DNA of 52,447 nt, from assembly GCF_002571225.1 (NCBI RefSeq), contig NZ_NVEC01000085.1, positions 1 through 52,447 on the forward strand, written 5' to 3'. This document shows, in pieces, positions 31,486-39,945 of the stretch. This stretch comes from Bacillus sp. AFS059628 (lineage in GTDB: Bacteria; Bacillota; Bacilli; Bacillales; Bacillaceae_G). The notes under the pieces were generated by a model. It ran no database searches. It was not told where the DNA came from and saw only the letters and a program-made list of their open reading frames with translations. Both the position numbers and the translations under genes were made by a program. Every line of letters begins with the position of its first letter. Position 1 is the first letter of the stretch.

Positions 31486-31821
31486 ATGAATAATGTTATA
31501 AAAAAAGTAGATTTAACAGATGCAAAATCAAGTAATCTTGTTGCACTTATTTATAGCAATGAAGTTATATTGGTCGAAGAAGCATTTTGTCCAAATGAAA
31601 TAAAATTAAAATTTAATGAAATTGCAATTTTATCGGCTATTAAAACAGCACATATAACGAAAGTATCCATCAGAAAAGAACTGGAAGCAATTTTTCATGA
31701 CACTGGTGTTTTATTTGTAAAGCATAGTGTTGATTATGGTAACAGTCACTCTATCACTATGCATTTTGAGCAATTTAAAAAGTTGCAACATGAGATTGAG
31801 AATTTATGTAAAAGTATGTAA
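31486..31821 (+). CDS. Hypothetical protein, 111 aa
   Basis: AAAGGAGG lies about nine bases before the ATG, so translation should be good. Alpha/beta protein with SSNLVALIYSNEVILVEEAF, FNEIAILSAIKTAHITKVSI and a His-containing C-terminal half (HSVDYGNSHSITMHFEQF). No signal or membrane segment. The next gene starts 41 bases later and may be co-transcribed. Family not recognised. Confidence 0.65.
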   Translation: MNNVIKKVDLTDAKSSNLVALIYSNEVILVEEAFCPNEIKLKFNEIAILSAIKTAHITKVSIRKELEAIFHDTGVLFVKHSVDYGNSHSITMHFEQFKKLQHEIENLCKSM

Positions 31822-31862
31822 TAAGAATAAATGAAGATTTTTTCATAGAGGTGAACAGTTCT

Positions 31863-32063
31863 ATGTTGAAAAAATGGGTTGAAAATTTTTTAGATGAATC
31901 TAAATGTAAACATAAGTATAGTGTTATTAAGATACAGGACAATGAAGATTTTAAAAAGGGTAAGCTAGGTGTAGCTTATGTGTATCGGTGTGAGAAATGC
32001 GGGAAAGAGAAGCTGAAATTTAAAAGTAATAACGAAATAAATAATGATTTTTTTGATATATAA
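31863..32063 (+). CDS. Small zinc-ribbon-like protein, 66 aa
   Basis: Contains CKHKYSVIK early and CEKCGKEK late, a Cys-x-His plus Cys-x2-Cys arrangement that could bind one zinc ion. The start MLKKWVENFLDESKCKHKY is chosen because AGAGGTG lies eight bases upstream; a GTG four codons earlier overlaps that site. It probably forms a unit with the 111-aa gene before it, since a terminator follows only here. Function unknown. Confidence 0.65.
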   Translation: MLKKWVENFLDESKCKHKYSVIKIQDNEDFKKGKLGVAYVYRCEKCGKEKLKFKSNNEINNDFFDI

Positions 32064-32065
32064 AC

Positions 32066-32094
32066 AAGGGTAACTGCTAGCGTTACTCTTTTTC
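32066..32094 (+). terminator. Terminator of the two-gene unit
   Basis: Stem AAGGGTAAC / GTTACTCTT with a 7-base loop and a T run. Confidence 0.82.
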
Positions 32095-32359
32095 TTTATA
32101 TAAAAACTCCTTCTAAAGTATGAAATGAGTTGATACTTTAGTAAATGGCTGAATGTAAAAGGAGATAATAAAATGTTGTAAAGGAGATATGTAAAATTTC
32201 AATTTTACATAAGTAGAAAAGTTGAAGTGGTAGGTTTTTTTGCATTAGAATAGAATATATAGCAGTAGAAGAGATATTAGTAGTAAATTAAAATAATTGG
32301 TTTTATTAGCGTACGAAGAGAAGAGAGATAAAAAATACAAAGCAAGGAGTTTTCAAGCG

Positions 32360-32572
32360 ATGATGTATTTGTTGGCAATTCTACTTCCACCTGTAGCCGT
32401 ATTATTTTGTGGAAAACCATTTCAAGCAATAATTAATTTTATATTAACATTAATATTTTGGGTTCCAGGGGTTATACATGCGATTTTAGTTGTACACGAT
32501 AAAAAAGCAGATCGGCGATTAAAAAAACAAATTCAAGCATATGATGACATGAATAAGAGAAATAGAAGATAG
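32360..32572 (+). CDS. YqaE/Pmp3 family membrane protein, 70 aa
   Basis: Two-helix membrane protein of the Pmp3/UPF0057 family, linked elsewhere to membrane potential and salt or cold stress. The first helix contains the hallmark LLAILLPPVAVLFCGKP; the second is ILTLIFWVPGVIHAILVVHD; a basic tail follows. ATG 32360 is ten bases after AAGGAG. A TTG 21 codons upstream without a Shine-Dalgarno sequence would add a charged leader not seen in the family. Single gene with a long terminator. Confidence 0.85.
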   Translation: MMYLLAILLPPVAVLFCGKPFQAIINFILTLIFWVPGVIHAILVVHDKKADRRLKKQIQAYDDMNKRNRR

Positions 32573-32581
32573 CTGAGTTGT

Positions 32582-32627
32582 GAAATGAAAAAAGAAAGGG
32601 GGATTACCTCCTTTCTTTTTTCATTTC
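32582..32627 (+). terminator. Terminator between Pmp3-like and KTSC genes
   Basis: A long stem GAAATGAAAAAAGAAAGG / CCTTTCTTTTTTCATTTC with a 9-base loop. It can act in both directions between the convergent genes. Confidence 0.88.
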
Positions 32628-32641
32628 GTTTAAGTTTAAAT

Positions 32642-32848
32642 TTAAATTTTAGTATAGCGGAAAGAATTTTTAATATAAGTATTGTGATAATTCGTTTTAG
32701 AATGTGCATTTAATAAACCGATGTAAATGTTTTCAGGCACGTTAAAGAAATCATACATTCCATTCTTTAATTGAATACGTAAAATCATAGAAAATGGATT
32801 ATAGCCAACAGCAACTATACTTTTTGAAATCACGGGAGATAATTCCAT
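32642..32848 (-). CDS. KTSC domain protein, 68 aa
   Basis: Matches the KTSC family: SKSIVAVGYNPFSMILRIQL, KNGMYDFFNVPENIYIGLLN and the AHSKTNYHNTYIKN end, where the signature Lys-Thr-Ser-Cys-like turn has become SKTNY. Family members are often linked to nucleic-acid enzymes or phages; their role is uncertain. AAGGAG lies ten bases before the ATG. Convergent with the Pmp3-like gene. Confidence 0.8.
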   Translation of the reverse strand: MELSPVISKSIVAVGYNPFSMILRIQLKNGMYDFFNVPENIYIGLLNAHSKTNYHNTYIKNSFRYTKI

Positions 32849-33051
32849 TATTACGCAACTCCTTGCTTTTCAATTTTTATAATTTCTTGTAGATGTTGGG
32901 GTTGGGATGTTGAAATCCTTATAATTAAAGAGGTATGATACTTATATGCAATATATTAAATGTTCGTTATACGTAATTATAAGGAAGTTCACACGAAGTA
33001 CATATCGTTGTGCTATTTTTATTTCACCTTTGATTTATAAATAAGAAAATA

Positions 33052-33079
33052 TTGACCATTTGAAAAAAAGGTATATTAT
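33052..33079 (+). promoter_or_regulatory. SigA-type promoter of the PBP gene
   Basis: TTGACC and TATTAT separated by 16 bases. Transcription would start near 33086, giving a leader of about 230 bases before the PBP gene. Confidence 0.6.
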
Positions 33080-33159
33080 TTATACGAGGTATTAAAAATT
33101 CACTTTTTACATTCTATGCTTAAAGGGGCAGCATTATTAGGAAAAATAGAAGTGAAAAT

Positions 33160-33277
33160 ACTTTGTATAAGAAGTATTCTAAAATTTATAATCTGTGAAT
33201 TAGGAAAATATTGAATGCTCCAGGTCAATATACTTTCTTAATTAAATTCATTTTAGAAAGTGACCTCAATATTTTTT
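33160..33277 (+). promoter_or_regulatory. Structured leader with terminator-like hairpin before the PBP gene
   Basis: At 33205-33277 nested arms pair in order: AAAATATTGA with TCAATATTTT, GGTCA with TGACC, and ACTTTCT with AGAAAGT, closing in a T6 run. A smaller hairpin AATACTT...AAGTATT precedes it (about 33160-33180). The structure ends 41 bases before the PBP start. It is either the end of an upstream transcript or an attenuator of the PBP gene; no coding region lies upstream to need a terminator. Confidence 0.55.
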
Positions 33278-33318
33278 AAGTAAATCAACGGGAGAATTGA
33301 AAGGCAGGAGAAAGTAAC

Positions 33319-35829
33319 ATGTCAGAAAATTATCGTTCTCGAGAGGAGCGACGACAAGTTAAGAAGAAAAAACAGCCAGCTTCTAAAACACAAAAACCAA
33401 AAGGTAAAACATCATTCTTTCGCAAGTTTTTAATTACTTGTTTATTACTTGGTATTGTTGGTTTAGTGGCGGGGGTTGCTACCTTCTTCGTAATGATTAA
33501 GGATGCACCAAAACTTGAGAAAGCAAAACTTGTTAATCCGTTATCCTCAAAAATTTATGATAAAAATGGCGATTTGGTATATGAATACGGGAAAGAAAAG
33601 CGGACGAATGTTACGTATGATCAAATTCCTAAATTAGTAGAAAATGCATTTTTAGCAACAGAAGATGCACGTTTTTATGAGCATAGCGGAGTAGACTTCA
33701 AAGGTACTGCCCGTGCTGTTTTGGTGAGTCTTAAAGGAGATTACGGTTCACAAGGTGGAAGTACAATAACGCAACAGGTTATTAAAAACTACTTCTTATC
33801 GATGGAAAAAACATCAAAACGTAAGGTTCAGGAAATATATTTAGCGTATAAACTAGAACAACAATATTCAAAACATGAAATTTTAGAAATGTATTTAAAT
33901 AAAATTAACTTAGGAAACCGTTCATACGGTATCGCAACAGCAGCACAAAACTACTATGGTAAAGAATTGAAAGAGTTAACATTACCAGAAGTTGCGATGC
34001 TTGCAGGTTTACCGAAAGCACCGAATAACTATGATCCATCGAAACCAGAAAATGTTCAAAGGGCAACAGAAAGAAGAAATGTTGTACTAAAATTAATGAA
34101 TCGACATGGTTATATTACAAAAGCAGAAATGGAAGAAGCATCGAAAGTACCCGTGGATAAAAATATTAAGAGTGCAGCTGAGCTACAAGCGATGCCATAT
34201 CCTGCATTTATGGATGCAGTAGTGAAAGAAGTAGAAAAGGAAATACCAGATGTAAATATTGGATCTGATGGTTTAGAAATTTATACAACATTGGATCCAA
34301 AAGCACAGAAATTAGCTGATAACATTTTGAATACAAATATTATTAATTATCCAAATGATAAATTCCAAGGTGCTTTCACATTTATGGATACGAAAACAGG
34401 TGAGGTTCGTGCTATAGGTAGTGGGCGCGGTGAAAATAAAGCAGTATTTAAAGGGCATAATATGGCAATTGAATTAGATCGTGCAGCTGGTTCAACTATG
34501 AAGCCAATCTTTGATTACGGTCCTGCAATTGAATACTTAAAATGGGCTACGTATCATCAAATTGATGATTCTCCATTTAAATATTCAACTGGACAAGAAC
34601 TTCGAAATGCTGACAGAAGTCATTTAGGCCCAATTACTATGCGTGAAGCGTTAAAAATGTCACGTAACGTTCCAGCAGTTAAAACTGCAAAAGAAGTAGG
34701 ACTTAATAAATCAAAGGAATTCTCTGAGAAATTAGGTATTACATTTAATAAAGCGCCGGCAGAATCTACAGCTATTGGTACAAACGAAGTATCACCAACT
34801 GAAATAGCGGGTGCTTATGCGACATTTGGAAATGGTGGAAAGTATGCAAAACCGCATTTTGTTAAGAAAATAGTTTATCCAGACGGAAAATCACAAAGTT
34901 TTGAGCAAAAACCAAAACAAGTTATAGCTGACTCTACAGCATATATGATTACTGATATGCTTCGCTCAGTAGTAACATCAGGTACTGGTACAGCGGCAAA
35001 TATAAGTTCTTTAGATGTAGCTGGAAAAACAGGTACAACAAACTATGATTCAAAACAATTAGCGAAATTTAATATTCCGGAAAGTGCAACTCGTGATAGT
35101 TGGTTTGCAGGTTATACGCCGCAATATACGATGGCAGTATGGACTGGATATATGAAAGATGGTAAAGACGAGTATATTAGTAGCAAAAATACGAAAATTG
35201 CACAACTGATCTTTAAAGAAATGATGAGTGAAATGGCTACGGATAAATCACGCTTTAAAATGCCTAGTAGTGTAATTCAAGAAGGCAGTGAGTTACGTAT
35301 AAAAGGTGAAAAACGTGATTCTTCTCCAAATACGAGCGTACCGGATACAACGGAAAAACCAAAACAAGATCAGCAGCAAAAAACTGAAGAAGAGAAAAAG
35401 CAAGAAGAATTAAAGAAACAGGAAGAACTGAAAAAACAAGAAGAAGAAAAGAAACAAGAGGAACTTAAGAAGCAAGAAGAACAAAAGAAACAAGAAGAGC
35501 AAAAGAAACAAGAAGAAGAAAAGAAACAAAATGAACAAAATAATGGAAATGGTCAAGGGACAACACCTCCAGCAAATAACGGAGGAGGCCAAGGAAATAC
35601 GACACCTCCAGCAAATAACGGAGGAGGTCAAGGAAATACGACACCTCCAGCAAATAATGGAGGAGGCCAAGGAAATACGACACCTCCAACAAATAACGGA
35701 GGAGGCCAAGGAAATACAACACCTCCAGTAAATAACGGAGGAGGCCAAGGAAATACGACACCTCCAGCGACCACACAACCAGAGACTGGCGGTAATGCAG
35801 GAGAGGCCCCTGCTAATAATGGGCAATAA
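33319..35829 (+). CDS. Class A penicillin-binding protein 1A, 836 aa
   Basis: Bifunctional peptidoglycan synthase: one N-terminal membrane anchor (about 36-60), then a glycosyltransferase domain (about 75-245) with ATEDARFYEHSG (catalytic Glu115), GGSTITQQVIKNYF and EMYLNKINLG. A transpeptidase domain (about 350-640) carries SxxK at Ser392-Lys395, SRN at 448-450 and KTG at 570-572. After residue 660 comes a Lys/Glu/Gln-rich stretch and five repeats of TPPANNGGGQGNT, a likely wall-spanning or disordered tail. GGCAGGAG precedes the ATG. Single gene behind a structured leader. Confidence 0.94.
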   Translation: MSENYRSREERRQVKKKKQPASKTQKPKGKTSFFRKFLITCLLLGIVGLVAGVATFFVMIKDAPKLEKAKLVNPLSSKIYDKNGDLVYEYGKEKRTNVTYDQIPKLVENAFLATEDARFYEHSGVDFKGTARAVLVSLKGDYGSQGGSTITQQVIKNYFLSMEKTSKRKVQEIYLAYKLEQQYSKHEILEMYLNKINLGNRSYGIATAAQNYYGKELKELTLPEVAMLAGLPKAPNNYDPSKPENVQRATERRNVVLKLMNRHGYITKAEMEEASKVPVDKNIKSAAELQAMPYPAFMDAVVKEVEKEIPDVNIGSDGLEIYTTLDPKAQKLADNILNTNIINYPNDKFQGAFTFMDTKTGEVRAIGSGRGENKAVFKGHNMAIELDRAAGSTMKPIFDYGPAIEYLKWATYHQIDDSPFKYSTGQELRNADRSHLGPITMREALKMSRNVPAVKTAKEVGLNKSKEFSEKLGITFNKAPAESTAIGTNEVSPTEIAGAYATFGNGGKYAKPHFVKKIVYPDGKSQSFEQKPKQVIADSTAYMITDMLRSVVTSGTGTAANISSLDVAGKTGTTNYDSKQLAKFNIPESATRDSWFAGYTPQYTMAVWTGYMKDGKDEYISSKNTKIAQLIFKEMMSEMATDKSRFKMPSSVIQEGSELRIKGEKRDSSPNTSVPDTTEKPKQDQQQKTEEEKKQEELKKQEELKKQEEEKKQEELKKQEEQKKQEEQKKQEEEKKQNEQNNGNGQGTTPPANNGGGQGNTTPPANNGGGQGNTTPPANNGGGQGNTTPPTNNGGGQGNTTPPVNNGGGQGNTTPPATTQPETGGNAGEAPANNGQ
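35545..35769 (+). repeat. 39-bp tandem repeat in the PBP tail
   Basis: Five complete 39-bp units, beginning ACACCTCCAGCAAATAAC at 35563, 35602, 35641, 35680 and 35719, with partial copies at both ends (next at 35758). Units differ by a few silent or conservative changes and keep the frame, encoding a 13-residue Pro/Asn/Gly repeat. Copy number is likely to vary between strains by slippage. Confidence 0.95.
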
Positions 35830-35851
35830 GAAAATTTTATAAAAAATATTA

Positions 35852-35898
35852 AAAAGCACTTAAGATTTGTATACATTACATTCTTAGGTGCTTTTTTC
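35852..35898 (+). terminator. Terminator of the PBP gene
   Basis: Stem AAGCACTTAAGA / TCTTAGGTGCTT (one G-T pair) with a 16-base loop and a T run. Confidence 0.82.
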
Positions 35899-35900
35899 GT

Positions 35901-36182
35901 TTAAATGTTAAAAGTACCATAGAAATTTTGAAAATAAATAGAAGGGAAATGATAAAAAACTTGAGCCTGAGGTAGTGGAGGATAACTTTGGCTTTGAAAC
36001 ATAGTACTACTTGGATGTGCGCCATGATGCCAAAATGAGGGAGTAACTTGACCTGGAATTTGATATTGTTGCCAAGTTGCAGGAAGTTCAATTCCTACAT
36101 CGGAACTAGCTGTATGAACAGCTGGAACGTGTATCCCAGGAGTCGAAGGAACAACGGCTGTTACTCTTGAAGAGATCCACAT
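35901..36182 (-). CDS. Pro/Tyr/His-rich hypothetical protein, 93 aa
   Basis: AGGAGTG lies eight bases before the ATG. The sequence lacks charged residues and is rich in Pro, Ser, Gln, His and aromatics (PATWQQYQIPGQVTPSFWHH, SYPPLPQAQVFYHFPSIYF). No membrane helix or signal peptide. The composition recalls small coat or exosporium proteins, but I do not recognise it. Convergent with the PBP gene. Confidence 0.6.
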   Translation of the reverse strand: MWISSRVTAVVPSTPGIHVPAVHTASSDVGIELPATWQQYQIPGQVTPSFWHHGAHPSSTMFQSQSYPPLPQAQVFYHFPSIYFQNFYGTFNI

Positions 36183-36397
36183 AACATAATCACTCCTAAG
36201 TTGTGATAATAAAGTAGTATATTCTATTCACGCGTGTAAAGGTACATATAGATAGGACTTTAGGCTAATGTATACATATAAAGTTGTAAGACCAATTTAA
36301 GTTGATGGTGGACCATTTATTATAAAAAGATACGTCTATTTACGGAGGGAAAAGGAACTAAGAAAATGTAAAATGGAGGTGTTAATTACAAGCAGCG

Positions 36398-36619
36398 ATG
36401 ATTACAATTGTTGATCCGAGTAAAAGAGGAGTCGCTAACGCTTCATTCTTTACCGCATTTGATTTAGGGATTGGACTTGGTGCGATTTTACTTGGAGTTG
36501 TTTCGCAAATGTTTGGTTACCGTATTTTATTTGCAGGTAGTGCAATTTCAGGATTAATTGCTTTCATTATTTTTGTCATTTTTGTAAAACAGCGATTAGG
36601 TAAAAAAGAATTTGCGTAA
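36398..36619 (+). pseudogene. C-terminal remnant of an MFS transporter
   Basis: Starts inside a conserved MFS segment (PSKRGVANASFFTAFDLGIG), then two transmembrane helices and the basic end FVKQRLGKKEFA. A full transporter has about 400 residues, so the first 80% is missing. An in-frame stop lies five codons upstream of the ATG. GGAGGTG at 36374-36380 might still drive a peptide. Confidence 0.8.
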
Positions 36620-36744
36620 ACGAGAATAACAAAGAGGGGGATTTTAATTGAACATAACGATTTACAATGGTTTAACATAATAATAGTTCAATTCAGCCTG
36701 ACTATTCTTGAGGGATAGTTTCTAAGAAATTAGATAGGAAAATC

Positions 36745-36855
36745 GTGTCAGTTGAGAAAGAAGACATTCTATTTTTGATGGACGTTGATAATGTTTGGTA
36801 CTTTAAAAACTATCATGTAGTTGAATTTTATCATGAGGAAATGGTAGAAATTTAA
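36745..36855 (+). CDS. Possible small protein or remnant, 36 aa
   Basis: A GTG-started frame with AGGAAA just upstream encodes SVEKEDILFLMDVDNVWYFK and ends FYHEEMVEI. The stretch is protein-like, with open frame and coding-like codons extending nine codons upstream to a stop. Family not recognised. A terminator follows about 90 bases later. Confidence 0.35.
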   Translation: MSVEKEDILFLMDVDNVWYFKNYHVVEFYHEEMVEI

Positions 36856-36945
36856 TTTAATTATGTAAAATAATAACTTTTTTAAAAGTAAATAAGTTTT
36901 ATATAAGAATTATATTGATGGGATAGTGAAATAAATTTCATGTAG

Positions 36946-36981
36946 AAACGAGTTGTATATGTATACAACTCGTTTTTTTTT
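36946..36981 (+). terminator. Strong terminator before the methylcitrate operon
   Basis: A 13-bp stem AACGAGTTGTATA / TATACAACTCGTT with a two-base loop and eight T residues. It insulates the prp operon from upstream transcription. The remainder of 36982-37218 has no gene. Confidence 0.9.
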
Positions 36982-37218
36982 ATTTTCTTAAAAAAATTGA
37001 GCGAATGATATATTCTACGGGATTTTCTCGTTCATTCTTATATTTTGTTTTAATAAAACACGAAAAGAAGTCTGTCCTTTCTTTATAAAATATGAAAATT
37101 ATTTTTGAAAAATTGTATTGTTACATCGGTAAAAGTATAGGAAACTTATCATTATAAAATAAATTGAAATCTTCTAAAAACTCTGATACATTGAAATAGA
37201 AATGTAGTTTCATAGTAT

Positions 37219-37232
37219 TGTAAAGGCTTACA
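37219..37232 (+). promoter_or_regulatory. cre-like CcpA site upstream of prpC
   Basis: TGTAAAGGCTTACA is a near-perfect inverted repeat matching the cre core except that the central CG is GG. It lies 39 bases before the prpC start, where CcpA would block transcription. The homologous B. subtilis mmg operon is known to be repressed through CcpA and expressed from SigE. Confidence 0.65.
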
Positions 37233-37270
37233 GTTATGTGCACGAAGATCTATTAGGATTGGAGGAAATA

Positions 37271-38392
37271 ATGATGAAAGCTGAAGAAAAATTTTCCCCG
37301 GGATTAGATGGTATAGTGGCAGCAGAGACGAAAATCTCGTTTCTTGACACAGTGAAAGGTGAAATTGTAATTCAAGGGTATGATTTAATCGAACTCTCAA
37401 AAACAAAAGAGTATTTAGACATTGTGCACCTTTTATTGGAAGAACATCTACCGAATGAGGATGAAAAAGTAACACTTGAAAAGAAATTAAAAGAAGAATA
37501 CGCAGTACCAGAAGGTGTATTCAACGTACTGAAGGCATTACCGAAAGAAACGCATCCTATGGATGGATTACGTACAGGTGTGTCCGCATTAGCTGGTTAC
37601 GATAATGATATTGAAAACCGCTCATTGGAAGTAAATAAAAGCCGCGGGTACAAATTATTGAGTAAAGTACCGAACATTGTAGCGAATAGCTATCACATTT
37701 TAAATAATGAAGAGCCAATTCAACCTCTTAAAGAACTATCATATAGCGCAAATTTCTTCTGTATGTTAACAGGTAAAAAGCCAACTGAACTTGAGGAAAA
37801 GATCTTTGATCGTTCCCTTGTTTTATATAGTGAACATGAAATGCCAAACTCTACATTTACAGCGCGCGTTATTGCCTCTACGCAATCCGACTTATATGGT
37901 GCTTTAACAGGTGCGGTTGCATCTTTAAAAGGTAGCTTACATGGCGGTGCGAACGAAGCAGTTATGTACATGCTTTTGGAAGCTGGTAATGTTGAGAAGT
38001 TTGAAGAGTTGTTACAGAAGAAACTATACAACAAAGAAAAGATTATGGGCTTTGGACATCGTGTATATATGAAAAAGATGGATCCAAGAGCACTCATGAT
38101 GAAGGAAGCTTTAAAGCAGTTATGTGATGTAAAAGGTGATTATACACTATATGAAATGTGTGAAGCTGGGGAAAAAATTATGGAGAAGGAAAAAGGAATT
38201 TATCCGAACCTTGATTATTACGCTGCTCCAGTATATTGGATGCTTGGTATCCCAATTCAACTTTATACACCAATTTTCTTTAGCTCTAGAACAGTGGGAC
38301 TATGCGCGCACGTAATTGAGCAGCATACGAACAATCGATTGTTCCGTCCACGTGTAAATTATATTGGCGAGCGACATGTACTTAGTAAATAA
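37271..38392 (+). CDS. prpC: 2-methylcitrate synthase (MmgD-like), 373 aa
   Basis: Citrate-synthase-fold enzyme condensing propionyl-CoA with oxaloacetate. Active-site motifs are [11 protein letters not shown] (first catalytic His), [15 protein letters not shown] (second His) and the Arg-rich end RPRVNYIGE. The length of 373 equals the short citrate synthases such as MmgD. Assignment to methylcitrate rests on the following prpD and prpB. Two adjacent ATGs (37271, 37274) follow GGAGG by five and eight bases; the first is given. First gene of the operon, behind a cre-like site. Confidence 0.92.
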   Translation: MMKAEEKFSPGLDGIVAAETKISFLDTVKGEIVIQGYDLIELSKTKEYLDIVHLLLEEHLPNEDEKVTLEKKLKEEYAVPEGVFNVLKALPKETHPMDGLRTGVSALAGYDNDIENRSLEVNKSRGYKLLSKVPNIVANSYHILNNEEPIQPLKELSYSANFFCMLTGKKPTELEEKIFDRSLVLYSEHEMPNSTFTARVIASTQSDLYGALTGAVASLKGSLHGGANEAVMYMLLEAGNVEKFEELLQKKLYNKEKIMGFGHRVYMKKMDPRALMMKEALKQLCDVKGDYTLYEMCEAGEKIMEKEKGIYPNLDYYAAPVYWMLGIPIQLYTPIFFSSRTVGLCAHVIEQHTNNRLFRPRVNYIGERHVLSK

Positions 38393-38393
38393 G

Positions 38394-38450
38394 AACAACT
38401 GGGGAGTTGTTAGCGCCGCCCGCCAGATGGGTGTTTGACCGACACCCATC
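38394..38450 (+). other. Two intercistronic hairpins between prpC and prpD
   Basis: AACAACT-GGGG-AGTTGTT (38394-38411) and GATGGGTGT...ACACCCATC (38426-38450) are strong stems without T runs, separated by a GC-rich piece. They are unlikely to terminate; stabilising or processing the mRNA between prpC and prpD is more plausible. The 98-base gap is otherwise empty. Confidence 0.6.
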
Positions 38451-38490
38451 ATTAATAATAACGAATTTTCGACAGAAAGGGAAGGATAGC

Positions 38491-39927
38491 ATGATTAAAA
38501 CAAATGAAATTAAACAAAAAGATGCATTATTAGAAGAGATTACAGATTATGTATTAAATAAAGAGGTAACAAGTCCAGAAGCATTCAGTACTGCTCGTTA
38601 CGTATTACTTGATACACTTGGATGCGGAATTTTAGCATTGCAATATCCAGAGTGTACGAAATTACTAGGACCAGTTGTACCAGGAACAATCGTGCCAAAT
38701 GGTACACGTGTACCAGGTACGTCATATGTACTTGATCCAGTGAAAGGTGCATTTAATATCGGCTGTATGATCCGTTGGTTAGACTATAACGATACTTGGC
38801 TTGCAGCAGAGTGGGGACATCCATCTGATAACCTAGGCGGAATTTTAGCTGTGGCAGATTATATTAGCCGTGTTCGTATTTCAGAAGGAAAAGAACCGTT
38901 AAAAGTACGTGAAGTATTAGAAATGATGATTAAAGCACATGAAATTCAAGGTGTACTTGCTTTAGAAAACAGCTTAAACCGCGTCGGTCTTGACCACGTA
39001 TTATACGTAAAAGTGGCAACAACTGCTGTAGTTGCTAAAATGCTTGGTGGAACACGTGAAGAAATCTTTAATGCGTTATCACATGCGTGGATTGATAATT
39101 CTAGTCTTCGTACATATCGTCATGCTCCAAATACAGGATCACGTAAATCATGGGCAGCAGGTGATGCAACAAGCCGCGGTGTTCATCTTGCGATGACTGC
39201 TCTAAAAGGTGAAATGGGTTATCCAACAGCTTTATCTGCACCGGGCTGGGGATTCCAAGATGTATTATTCAATAAACAAGAATTAAAATTAGCTAGACCA
39301 CTAGAGTCTTATGTAATGGAAAATGTATTATTTAAAGTTTCATATCCAGCAGAATTCCACGCACAAACAGCTGCAGAATGTGCTGTGAAATTGCATCCAG
39401 AAATTAAAGAAAGATTAGATGAAATTGACCGTATTACAATTACAACGCATGAATCAGCAATTCGTATTATTGATAAAGAAGGTCCATTAAATAACCCAGC
39501 TGATCGTGATCATTGCTTACAATACATTACGGCAATTGGTTTATTAAAAGGAGATATCGTTGCGGACGATTACGAGGATGCAGTAGCAAATGATTCACGT
39601 GTAGATGAATTACGTAATAAGATGGTTGTTGTTGAAAACAAACAGTACAGTTTAGATTACCTTGACCCGAACAAGCGCTCAATCGCCAACGCTGTTCAAG
39701 TTCATTTTAAAGATGGCACTGTAACAGAAAACGTGGAATGTGAATACCCACTTGGTCACCGTTTCCGTAGAGACGAAGCAATTCCAAAAGTTGTTCAAAA
39801 ATTCACTGCAAATATGGCAGGTCATTATTCTAGTAAACAACAAGAGCAAATTCATGAAGCTTGTTTAAATGAAGAAAAACTAGAAAATATGAATGTAAAT
39901 GAATTTGTAGATCTATTCTTAATTTAA
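38491..39927 (+). CDS. prpD: 2-methylcitrate dehydratase (MmgE/PrpD), 478 aa
   Basis: MmgE/PrpD-family dehydratase converting 2-methylcitrate towards 2-methyl-cis-aconitate. Family features include [20 protein letters not shown] near the N-terminus, [20 protein letters not shown] (His and Asp of the active site), [13 protein letters not shown] and [16 protein letters not shown]. Length 478 is as expected. ATG 38491 follows GGGAAGGA; a 28-codon extension runs back through the intercistronic hairpins and is not used. Second gene of the prpC-D-B operon. Confidence 0.93.
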   Translation: MIKTNEIKQKDALLEEITDYVLNKEVTSPEAFSTARYVLLDTLGCGILALQYPECTKLLGPVVPGTIVPNGTRVPGTSYVLDPVKGAFNIGCMIRWLDYNDTWLAAEWGHPSDNLGGILAVADYISRVRISEGKEPLKVREVLEMMIKAHEIQGVLALENSLNRVGLDHVLYVKVATTAVVAKMLGGTREEIFNALSHAWIDNSSLRTYRHAPNTGSRKSWAAGDATSRGVHLAMTALKGEMGYPTALSAPGWGFQDVLFNKQELKLARPLESYVMENVLFKVSYPAEFHAQTAAECAVKLHPEIKERLDEIDRITITTHESAIRIIDKEGPLNNPADRDHCLQYITAIGLLKGDIVADDYEDAVANDSRVDELRNKMVVVENKQYSLDYLDPNKRSIANAVQVHFKDGTVTENVECEYPLGHRFRRDEAIPKVVQKFTANMAGHYSSKQQEQIHEACLNEEKLENMNVNEFVDLFLI

Positions 39928-39945
39928 TAATAGGGGGAATTTAGA

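Noticed and set aside
35545-35769. Regular 39-bp repeats as a CRISPR array
   Set aside because: Units are contiguous with no variable spacers and are in frame within a PBP gene.
35410-35876. Several long minus-strand frames opposite the PBP tail
   Set aside because: Repetitive, low-complexity coding DNA lacks stops in other frames; these are shadows of the repeat.
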